Below, piece by piece: positions 21,121 through 30,100 of a stretch of DNA of 64,000 nt. The position numbers were made by a program, and so were the translations under genes. Position 1 is the stretch's first letter; every line of letters starts with the position of its first letter. Under the pieces are notes generated by a model, which was not told the DNA's origin, made no database searches, and worked only from the letters and a program-made list of their open reading frames with translations. This DNA is from Prevotella sp. (lineage in GTDB: Bacteria; Bacteroidota; Bacteroidia; Bacteroidales; Bacteroidaceae): contig JAILFU010000163.1 in the NCBI GenBank assembly GCA_024697405.1, forward strand, positions 1 through 64,000, written 5' to 3'.

Positions 21121-21275
21121 AGTCCCCTAAGCTAGGGGAATGGGGGTCTGAACGCCCTCGGGGTCCTTTCCCTCGGTTAAATGGTTAATACTATTTTTAT
21201 GATTTCTGTTATTCTCTCTGTTCTTTTAGGGGGAAGGCTTGCCCAGCCCCCCGACACCCCGACTTAGGGGGCTAT
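21121..21275. repeat. Imperfect G/C-run inverted repeat (AGYCCCCTAAG... ends)
   Basis: agtcccctaagctaggggaatgggggtc on the left; right side reads aagcccc.../agccccctaagtcgggg on the other strand. Confidence 0.55.
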
Positions 21276-22631
21276 GCTACCGCCATAGAAGCGCAGCAGC
21301 TGCATGTTGAGCAAGGTCATGTATTTGGCCTGCAGCAGGCTCTGCTGTGCCTGCAGCAGCTTGTCCTTTCCGTTCATCAGCTCTACAATGTTTTTCAGTC
21401 CAAGGTTGAACTGCTCCTCCAGCAGGTCGAAGCTGGCCTGCTGGCTGGCCACGCTTTCAGTGGCGGCCTGGAACTTGTGCTGGTTGGTGGTGGCGTCAAT
21501 CCAGAAACCCTCTATGGTCTGGTAGAGCTGCTTCTGCTGATCCTGCAGGTCCAGCTGTGCCTGCTGCTGCTGTATGCGAGCCTTGGCCACGCTGGTCTTG
21601 GTCTGCTTGCCGTCGAAGATGGGTATGCTGAGCGACAGTCCGCCCGACATGTTGACGTTGGTCTTCATCTGGTTGCCCCAGCTGTTGTTGGAGAGCGAGT
21701 TGGTGCTGGTCTGTACGCCTCCCGTCATGCTCAGTGTGGGCAGCCATCCGGCCTTTGCCACGCTGAGGTTGACGTTGGCACTTTCTATGCTCAGCTTCTT
21801 GCTCTCTATCTCCGGGCGTGAGGCCAGCGCATTTTCGTAGGTCTCGCCCAGCGAGGGAATGTCGGCCAGCGCCTGCTCGTCGGTGGAAAGCCCGCTTCCG
21901 GCTGCACCCCAGGGTAGCGGAGCGTCTGTGGCGATGTCGAAGTCGTCGGCAGCCGTCAGCTCCAGCAACTGGCGGAGCTGCAGCTTGTAGTTGGCCAGCT
22001 GGCTCTGCACTTCCACAATATTATATTCGTCGTTAGCCCTTTGTGCCGAGAGCTGGGCCAGGTCGGCCTTCGACATCATGCCCACCTCAACCATTTCCTG
22101 TCCACGCTGCTCGTTCTTCAGGCTTGTTTCCAGCGTGGCCTGGCTCACCTTGATGGCTTCTGCCAGATAGAGACACTGAACGTAGAGCTGGCAGATGCGC
22201 TCCTCAATGCTGTTGGCCTGTTCGGCTACGCTCAGCTCTGCCTGCTGCTCGGTGAGTTCCGATATGCGTACGTTGTTGTGGTTGCGGTTGCCGTTCCACA
22301 CCGTCCACTGTGCATTCAGTCCGTAGCTGCCGTTGTAGGACGTCTTGTTCACCTTGGTATTCACCTGTCCGTTAGTCACGGTGGCTATGCCGTTGTCTTT
22401 CCAGGGCTGGTAGCCTATGCTCTGGTTCGACGAGCCGCTCAGCGTGGGCAGCAGCGCACCCTTCCTGGCCTTCACGTCTTCCTGTGCCGACTGCTGTTGC
22501 AGTCGTGCTTTCTGGAGGGTGATGTTGTGGGCTATGGCATAGCCAATGCAGTCATCCAGCGTCCACTGCTTCTGCGCATGCATCGATAGGACGCAGAGGC
22601 CTAGTAGCGCTGTCATTACTTTCTTCTTCAT
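21264..22631 (-). CDS. TolC-family outer membrane efflux protein
   Basis: Paired coiled-coil halves, QWTLDDCIGYAIAHNITLQKARLQQQSAQED N-terminus; adjacent to macAB-like genes. Confidence 0.93.
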   Translation of the reverse strand: MKKKVMTALLGLCVLSMHAQKQWTLDDCIGYAIAHNITLQKARLQQQSAQEDVKARKGALLPTLSGSSNQSIGYQPWKDNGIATVTNGQVNTKVNKTSYNGSYGLNAQWTVWNGNRNHNNVRISELTEQQAELSVAEQANSIEERICQLYVQCLYLAEAIKVSQATLETSLKNEQRGQEMVEVGMMSKADLAQLSAQRANDEYNIVEVQSQLANYKLQLRQLLELTAADDFDIATDAPLPWGAAGSGLSTDEQALADIPSLGETYENALASRPEIESKKLSIESANVNLSVAKAGWLPTLSMTGGVQTSTNSLSNNSWGNQMKTNVNMSGGLSLSIPIFDGKQTKTSVAKARIQQQQAQLDLQDQQKQLYQTIEGFWIDATTNQHKFQAATESVASQQASFDLLEEQFNLGLKNIVELMNGKDKLLQAQQSLLQAKYMTLLNMQLLRFYGGSIAP

Positions 22632-22711
22632 GTTTAAATGCTGTTTGCTTGTTGTTCTTTTTCTTTTAGGAATGGACGTGCCTAGTGGCAGGATAGTTTA
22701 GTATTCCGCTG

Positions 22712-22719
22712 CAAAATTA
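22712..22719 (-). promoter_or_regulatory. -7 box TAATTTTG(CAG) upstream of the tolC-like operon
   Basis: Reverse complement of caaaatta preceded by gctg. Confidence 0.55.
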
Positions 22720-22793
22720 ACAAAAATAATGGAAATGTAACAGAAAGAATAGAAAAAAAAGAGGAGAAGACCTTTATTTTATTGAAATTGTTG

Positions 22794-22801
22794 TACCTTT
22801 G
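22794..22801 (+). promoter_or_regulatory. -7 box TACCTTTG(CAG)
   Basis: attgttgTACCTTTGcagcc, 27 nt upstream of the ATG at 22829. Confidence 0.6.
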
Positions 22802-22828
22802 CAGCCGAATTCCGACATAACTGTCTAT

Positions 22829-24124
22829 ATGCGTAGAATATATTTGTGTCTGGCTCACATGAGTGAGGCAGGATGGGAGCAGAAATACATCAAGGAGGCC
22901 TTCGACACCAACTGGGTGGTGCCCCTTGGACCCAATGTTAATGCCTTTGAGGAGGATTTGCGTCTGTTTGTGACCCAGGATGACCCCGACAGTCACGCCT
23001 GCGGCGGCGACTTGTCCTCGAAGCAGGTGGTGGCCCTTTCGTCGGGTACTGCCGCCGTGCATCTGGCGCTGATAGCCTGCGGCGTGAAGCCCGGCGACGA
23101 GGTGATGGTGCAAGGCTCTACGTTCTGCGCCTCCAGTCATCCTGTCACCTATCTGGGAGCCACACCCGTGTTTGTGGATTCCGAGCCTGACACTTGGAAC
23201 ATAGACCCCGACTTGCTGGAGGAGGCCATCCGCGACCGTATCGCCAAGACGGGCCGCAAGCCGAAGGCCATCATCCCCGTTGCCCTCTACGGCATGCCCT
23301 ACAAGATTGACCGCATCATGGAGATTGCCCGCAAGTACGACATCCCCGTCATTGAGGATGCCGCCGAGGGTTTCGGCTCGCGCTACAAAGGGCAGGTGCT
23401 GGGCACCTTCGGCGACTATGGCGTGCTGAGCTTCAACGGCAACAAGATGATCACCACGTCGGGCGGCGGTGCCCTCATCTGTCCTGACAGGGAGATGTGG
23501 CAGAAGGTGATGTGGCTCGCCACGCAGGCCCGCGAGTCCTATCCCTACTATCAGCATGAGGCCATTGGCTACAACTACCGCATGAGCAATATCTGCGCTG
23601 GCATAGGGCGCGGACAGATGACCGTCGCCAACGACCATATTGCCCATCATCGTCATGTACAGGCGATGTATGAGGAGCTGCTGGCGGGTCTTCCCGGAGT
23701 GACCGTCCACAGCCAGCCTGCCAATGGTGATTATGACTCTAACTACTGGCTCGTCACGCTGACGATGGACGAAAACGTCCGTGTGAAGGGTCAGGAGAAT
23801 GCCTATAAGACGATAGTAACAGGGGCTGTGGGTGGAGCCGCCGGTGTAATCCACACGGCAGACTCGGCCACGACCGACTGCCAGCCTAATGACAATGTGG
23901 AGGCCATGCGTGTAGCCCTCGACCAGGCCGGCATCGAGGCTCGTCCCGTATGGAAGCCCATGCATAAGCAGCCGGTCTACAAGGATGCGCCGGCCTATGT
24001 GAACGGTGTCAGTGAGGCCATCTTCAAGACCGGCCTTTGTCTGCCGGCCGGGCCCTGTGTCTCTGAGGATGACGTGCGGTTTATCGCCCGCTCGTTCAGG
24101 GAGAACATCCTCTTCACTGAGTAG
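22829..24124 (+). CDS. DegT/DnrJ/EryC1/StrS-family PLP aminotransferase
   Basis: FDTNWVVPLGPNVNAFE, LSSGTAAVHLAL, VIEDAAEGFGSRYKG, SFNGNKMITTSGGGAL (PLP Lys). Confidence 0.92.
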   Translation: MRRIYLCLAHMSEAGWEQKYIKEAFDTNWVVPLGPNVNAFEEDLRLFVTQDDPDSHACGGDLSSKQVVALSSGTAAVHLALIACGVKPGDEVMVQGSTFCASSHPVTYLGATPVFVDSEPDTWNIDPDLLEEAIRDRIAKTGRKPKAIIPVALYGMPYKIDRIMEIARKYDIPVIEDAAEGFGSRYKGQVLGTFGDYGVLSFNGNKMITTSGGGALICPDREMWQKVMWLATQARESYPYYQHEAIGYNYRMSNICAGIGRGQMTVANDHIAHHRHVQAMYEELLAGLPGVTVHSQPANGDYDSNYWLVTLTMDENVRVKGQENAYKTIVTGAVGGAAGVIHTADSATTDCQPNDNVEAMRVALDQAGIEARPVWKPMHKQPVYKDAPAYVNGVSEAIFKTGLCLPAGPCVSEDDVRFIARSFRENILFTE

Positions 24125-24156
24125 TCTTTTCCGTAAGGGTTCTTTTCTTGTTTCTA

Positions 24157-24692
24157 GCGCGTGCGCGTATAAATGCGCGCGAGAAAAAAGGTGCTACTCG
24201 TGCTACCGAACGTATTAATAGGGTGATTATCAGGTGGTTGTCGGTAGCTATAAGTGTCTTTTTGGCGCTACCGAAGGGGCTACACTGATTTTAACTTGAG
24301 CTACCGGTTTCTCTATCTACTTTGCCGTATGTAACATGACAAATGTTACATACGCCAAAGTGCACGGAGTCAGTTTGCTGGAGAATACTGCCGCCGTTTG
24401 GAAAAATACTGCCGCCGTTTGGAAAAACGGAGGCACCTTTTGGATGAATTCTCTAGAGAATTTAAACGCATGCGGCCTGTAGCTACTGCTGTAGCACCAA
24501 AGTAGCTAAAAAAACAGTTATGTGGCTACCGACAAGTGCCTGATTTTCATTATGCTGGCTTCTAAAGTAGCTCGGGTAGCGCCTTTTTTCCGTGCCTATA
24601 TTACGCGTGTGCGCGCGAGAAGTGATTCGACAGCCCCGCAACATCGGGCATCTCCAGCGCCTATATTACGCGTGTGCGCGCGAGAAGTGATT
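24157..24692. repeat. Repeat-dense intergenic element A (GCTAC words, imperfect inverted ends, hairpin, 21-bp tandem, 34-bp direct repeat)
   Basis: See findings; no convincing ORF inside. Confidence 0.75.
24594..24692. repeat. Exact 34-bp direct repeat, two copies
   Basis: gcctatattacgcgtgtgcgcgcgagaagtgatt at 24594..24627 and 24659..24692. Confidence 0.95.
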
Positions 24693-24915
24693 GGGGCGGG
24701 CTGGAAGCCCTTGCAACGGACGAAAGCCCATTGTAACTGCGTGTGCGGGTGTTGGGGATTCTTCGTTGAGGTTTGGAGTGTTTAGGATGCGTGTCAGGTT
24801 GTGCTCTGCCCAATATGGGCTAACAGACCTTCGCACTGCTCTTCCTGCATAGTTTGGCATGGTTTTTGCAAGGATAAGGTAAAAAGTTGAAATCATATAA
24901 TTAAAAGTAAGAATT

Positions 24916-27006
24916 ATGCAAAAAGGTAACATTGGCGTAACGACTGAGAACATATTCCCGGTCATTAAGAAATTCCTCTACAGCGATCATGAGATTTTCC
25001 TGCGTGAGATGGTGTCGAATGCCATCGACGCCACGCAGAAGTTGAAGACTCTTCAAGAGAAGGGCGATTTCAAAGGCGAACTGGGCGACCTCACCGTGCG
25101 CATCAGCATGGATGCCGACAAGGGCACCATCACCATCAGCGACCGAGGCATCGGCATGACCGAGGAGGAAATCGACAAGTACATCAACCAGATAGCCTTC
25201 TCTGGAGTCACCGACTTCCTGGAGAAGTACAAGGACACGGCCAACAGCATCATCGGCCACTTCGGACTGGGTTTCTACAGCTCGTTCATGGTGTCGAAGA
25301 AGGTGGAGATTGTCACTCGCTCCTATCGTGAGGATGCTAAGACCGTGAAGTGGAGCTGCGACGGCAGCCCTGCCTACGAGATTGACGATGCGTCGGATTA
25401 CATATCCGCCGTAACGGGGACTGCCATTGACCGAGGTACCGACATTATCCTCTACATCGACGACGACAGCAAGGAGTTCCTCGACAAGAGCAAGCTGGAA
25501 GGCCTGCTGAACAAATACTGCAAGTTCCTGCCCGTGGCCATCGCCTTCGGCAAGAAGCAGGAGTGGTCGAGCGACGAGAAGAAAATGGTGGACACCGCCG
25601 AGGACAACATTATTAATAATGTGGAGCCGTTGTGGACGAAGACACCGTCTACGCTGAAGGACGAGGACTACAAGTCGTTCTACCGCACCCTCTATCCCAT
25701 GCACGACGAGCCGCTGTTCTGGATTCACCTGAACGTGGACTATCCCTTCCACCTCACCGGCATCCTCTACTTCCCCCGCATTAAGAATTCGCTGGAGCTG
25801 CAGAAGAACCGCATACAGCTCTATTGCAACCAGGTGTTCGTCACCGACCAGGTAGAAGGCATCGTGCCCGAATTCCTGACGCTGCTGCACGGTGTCATCG
25901 ACTCGCCCGACATCCCGCTGAACGTGAGCCGCAGCTACCTGCAGAGCGACCGCGAGGTGAAGAAGATCTCCACCTATATCACCAAGAAGGTGAGCGACCG
26001 TCTGAAAGCCATCTTCAACGAGGACCGCAAGACTTACGAGCAGAAGTGGGACGACCTGAAGCTCTTCATCAACTACGGCATATTGACCGAGGAGAACTTC
26101 TACGACCGTGCCAAGGACTTCTCACTCTTCAAAGACACCGAGGGAGCCTATTTTACCTTCGACGAGTACCGCAAGCTCATCGAGGCTTCGCAGAAGAACA
26201 AGGACGGAGACCTTGTCTACCTCTATGCCACCGACAAGGATGACCAGTACAGCTATATCAAGGCCGCTCAGGACAAGGGCTACTCCGTGCTGCTCTTCGA
26301 CGGACAGCTCGACGTGCCCTGCATCCAGACGCTGGAGCAGAAATTCGAGAAGTCGCGTTTCACACGCGTGGATGCTGATACCATCGACCACCTCATTCAG
26401 AAGGACGATGCCTCCAAGACAGAGTTGGCAGAGGCCGACCGTGACAATTTGTCAGACATCTTCCGTTCGCAGCTGCCAAAGCTCGACAAGACCGAGTTCC
26501 TGGTCGAGGTCAATGCCCTGGGCGAGACGCAGCGCCCTGTAGTCATCACGCAGAATGAATGGATGCGCCGTATGAAGGAGATGAGCCGCTACCAGAGTGG
26601 GATGAACTTCTACGGACAGATGCCCGACTCCTTCAACTTGGTGCTTAACAGCGACCATCCGTTGCTGAAGCGTGTCCTCGACGATGCCAAACAGTCACTG
26701 ACAGAACCGCTGAAGCCCATAGAGGCAGAGCTGAAGGGACAGCAGGCACGCTTGGCCGCCCTGAACCAGCAGACCGAGAAAAAGAAGCCGGAAGAGATTA
26801 CCCAGGAGCAGAAAGATGACAAGGCTGCCACGCAGAAAGCCATCGACGAGCAGAAGGAGAAGAAGCAACAGCTCATTGCCGGTTTCGCCAAGGACAACGA
26901 CATCGTCCATCAGCTCATCGACCTTGCCCTGCTGCAGAACGGCATGCTGAAGGGTGCCGCCCTTGATGCCTTCCTCCGCCGTTCCATCGATCTTATTAAG
27001 AGGTAG
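24916..27006 (+). CDS. htpG: Molecular chaperone HtpG (Hsp90)
   Basis: FLREMVSNAIDATQKLK, ITISDRGIGMT, IGHFGLGFYSSFMV, LNVSRSYLQSDREVKKI. Confidence 0.96.
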   Translation: MQKGNIGVTTENIFPVIKKFLYSDHEIFLREMVSNAIDATQKLKTLQEKGDFKGELGDLTVRISMDADKGTITISDRGIGMTEEEIDKYINQIAFSGVTDFLEKYKDTANSIIGHFGLGFYSSFMVSKKVEIVTRSYREDAKTVKWSCDGSPAYEIDDASDYISAVTGTAIDRGTDIILYIDDDSKEFLDKSKLEGLLNKYCKFLPVAIAFGKKQEWSSDEKKMVDTAEDNIINNVEPLWTKTPSTLKDEDYKSFYRTLYPMHDEPLFWIHLNVDYPFHLTGILYFPRIKNSLELQKNRIQLYCNQVFVTDQVEGIVPEFLTLLHGVIDSPDIPLNVSRSYLQSDREVKKISTYITKKVSDRLKAIFNEDRKTYEQKWDDLKLFINYGILTEENFYDRAKDFSLFKDTEGAYFTFDEYRKLIEASQKNKDGDLVYLYATDKDDQYSYIKAAQDKGYSVLLFDGQLDVPCIQTLEQKFEKSRFTRVDADTIDHLIQKDDASKTELAEADRDNLSDIFRSQLPKLDKTEFLVEVNALGETQRPVVITQNEWMRRMKEMSRYQSGMNFYGQMPDSFNLVLNSDHPLLKRVLDDAKQSLTEPLKPIEAELKGQQARLAALNQQTEKKKPEEITQEQKDDKAATQKAIDEQKEKKQQLIAGFAKDNDIVHQLIDLALLQNGMLKGAALDAFLRRSIDLIKR

Positions 27007-27030
27007 GAGCTGAGAGTTCGGAGATAAAAG

Positions 27031-27080
27031 TCAGGAGTTAGGAGCGTCTTTCTAGTTAGCGCTCTTAACTCCTGATTTTT
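27031..27080 (+). terminator. Rho-independent-like terminator after htpG, made of inverted heptamer repeats
   Basis: tcaggagttaggagcg ... cgctcttaactcctga followed by TTTTT. Confidence 0.65.
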
Positions 27081-27191
27081 ATTGGGGCTGCGGCGAATAC
27101 GCCGCACACCTAACCGCAGAGGGATGGGTAATTTCTGGCTCCTATTTCCTTTTTCTAAACTCCTAACTCTCGCTTGGGGAAAATCAGAAAA

Positions 27192-30100
27192 CTATTGCAT
27201 GCGCTGCAGTCCTTCCCAACGAACGTTCCATGTGCCGTCCTGTGGGAAACCGGGATTGTGGGGATTTTCGCAGCCGTCCCAGCCGGCGCACATCATGGCG
27301 ATGGCAGTGAGCAGGGCGCCGTTGCCGGGCAGATAGATGCGTAGGCGGTCGGAGGTCTGGAAGTTGTGGCCGCTGATGAGGTAGGTGTTCTTCTGTGTGT
27401 CAAAAAGCAGGGCCTGGAGGGCTGTCTCAGGCTGACCGAGACGGGCGGCGGCCATTGCTGTCATGCCGTAGTCCCAGCCCCAGGTGGTGGGCCAGTTCCA
27501 GTTGTGCATGACCCAGTCGAGGGTCTTCTTTGCTGCGATGGTATCGCAGCGTACGGAACGGGAGGGGAGAATGGCGAAGGGGGCAAGGACGGCGGGGTGG
27601 TCGTTGCGGCATTTTTCAGTGAAGGTCTCAGTGGCAACGGTGGAATTGTTGCCCGAGGTAGTGCGGGGGGAGTCGAAGGGGTCGAAGGTTTTCAGATTGT
27701 CGGTTTTGCCTTTGGGCAGGCCAGCGGTATAGATGCCGTCGGTAGTCATGGGGAGGGGCGACAGGTTGTTGACGATGTCATCCCAGTGGGTGTTGCGGGG
27801 CATGCCCCGACGCTCGCGCCACTGGTTGGCCATGCTCAGGCCGTACTGCCAGTAGGCCAGCTCGAAGGGGTGGTTATAGCTGAAATCCTTTGACATGGAC
27901 TCCTGCATAGCGGTGGCACCCTGGAGGAAATACTGCCTCCTGGCGGAGGGGCTGCCAGAGGCGGGTGCTGAGGAGACGAAGTCGGCCATGAAGGCGGCGG
28001 TCTCTTCCACCTGCTCGGCGTACTTCTTCAGCGTTTCAGTGGTGGGATTGGCACGGTACATCTCCTCGGCCATATATATATAATGTGGCTGCTGCCAGAT
28101 GAGGAAGCTACCTGTGTTTGAGGGAGCCTCGCCGGCCCAAGGGTCGGTCATCTTCATCCAGCGTACGCCCTTGAAGCCCTGGCGTTGGGCAATCTTGCGG
28201 GCTTCGGGGTAGGCTGCCGTGTTGTACCAGTCGAGAATGGTGGCTACGGTCTTTGGACGGTGCCAGAGGGCGAAGTCTACGAGGTGCCACCAGGCCATCT
28301 CCAAATGGGGACGCCCGAACCAGGAGTTGTAGGTGAGCCCGGTTTCTTGTGGCGGCAAGCTGTTGGCACAGTTCACCTGGGTGAGGTATTGGGAGAGCAC
28401 TACACGGCGCTCCAGCTCACGGGCACGCGGGTCGGTACATTGTGAGAAGTCGACGATGGCCCCCTGCTGCCACCAGCTGTTCCAGGCACGGATGACGGCC
28501 TTCAGTTGCTGGTCGAAGACGAGCATGTCGGGAACGGCTTTCAGAGTGTGTTGCGCAGGAAGAGCACGGTACTCCGCCTCGAAACAAAGAACATCGCTGC
28601 CACTGGTGAGTTCGAAATGATGCGTCCCGCATGAATCAACGACAGCATTACCTTCCCAACGAATGTATAGAAGATATCCCTGCTCGTCCAGCAAAGACTG
28701 TTGGTCGATTTTGTGTTCAATGATGGCATAGTGGACATCCATGTCGAGAATTCTCGACGTGTGCCGTTCAGGTTTCGTCCAGTCAGCAGCATCGTCGGCG
28801 TGCTTACCTGTGGGATAAGGGAAACGGATGGAGACGGAAGCGCGGCCCTCTTTAAGTAGTGGGGTCTTGATGCGGTAGATGACGGCATCGCGGTCTTGCA
28901 GGCAGGCGGTGGTGACGTCGACGGGAAAACCATCGACGGCAAACTGCGACTCGATAACGCCGTCGTAGAGTTTCAGCTCCTGACGGACGTCGGTGAGCGT
29001 TTTCAGCTCGACCTTGGAGCCATCAGGGGTCTTTATGTCGAGGCCGATAACGCCGAGATTCAGACGGTGAGGATTTACGCGGAAGTATTCAGTGGCAGCC
29101 ACATTGCGGGCGGCATCACCTTTGGAAGCTTTGTATTCCACAGCGTAAGCCTCAGGATGGCCGTGCCCCAGGTCTATCGTCTTGTAGGAATCCTCGGGCA
29201 TCAGACCGGCGGTGTTTTCGAACTTATGCCATCCCCAGTCAGACATGGCTGTCAAGGGCACACCTGCCCTGTATTCAAAAGGGAACGACTGGAGGCCGGT
29301 GACGTCGACCGTCGTGGCAAAATGGCCGTTGCCCACGGTGAGTGATGAGAGGTGAGAAGCCTCACGAACGATGGGGTTGTTGCGGGTGACGACAGCCTGA
29401 CGGTCGATCTCAGCCGTTGTGTTCTGCGTGTCGTAGCCCATCATCTCCATTTCGAGCGATGCCCAGATGAACGGGCCGAGGCCCTTGGCATCGTTGTCGC
29501 GGATGGGCTCTGAGAGATAATAATCGTAGCTGCCGTCACGGCGGCGGTTCTCCTTCACGCTGCCCTTGGGGTTCACCTTTTTCATGGCGGCCTCCACCTC
29601 TGGTGTGGCGGCAGGGCCGAGGCCGGCCACGCTGCAGCAGTTGGTCAGCGAAATGGTCTTGTCCTCGTTCACGCGAATAAAGTTGTTGATGATACCCTTA
29701 TAGGCACGGATGCCAGCTTCGCGGTATTTGGTGCCTACGTAACCCTTGCGGTAAGCCTTCAGCAGGGCGTAAGTAAACATGGCAGAGCAGGTGGATTCCA
29801 GATAGTTACCCTCGCGGCCGGGCGAGTCCATCACCTGGTACCATACGCCCGACTGCTTGTCCTGCCATTTCAGAATGGCGTCGAAGTCTTTCACCAGCAG
29901 GTCGATGACCTCCGCACGGCGGGCGTAGTTCTCAGGCAGGGCATCGAGCACCTCGATGAGGGCCATGGTGTACCATCCCTGGGCACGGCCCCAGCAGTGC
30001 TGCGAGAGACCGGTCTCCTTGTCGGCCCAGAAGGTGTTGCGCGTCTCGTCGTAGGCGTGGCGGTTCAGTCCCGTCTTGGGGTCGAGCGTTCGATTATATG

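Noticed and set aside
22682-23965. 427-aa antisense ORF over the aminotransferase
   Set aside because: DegT-family motifs on the + strand; the antisense ORF also runs over the promoter region.
24594-24692. CRISPR-like array (two 34-bp repeats with a 31-bp spacer)
   Set aside because: Only two copies, no cas genes in the window and a GCGCG-rich repeat unlike CRISPR repeats; treated as part of element A.
24522-24965. Short ORFs in element A (24522..24785 +, 24666..24965 -)
   Set aside because: Low-complexity, overlap the repeats and the htpG start, no domain signal.
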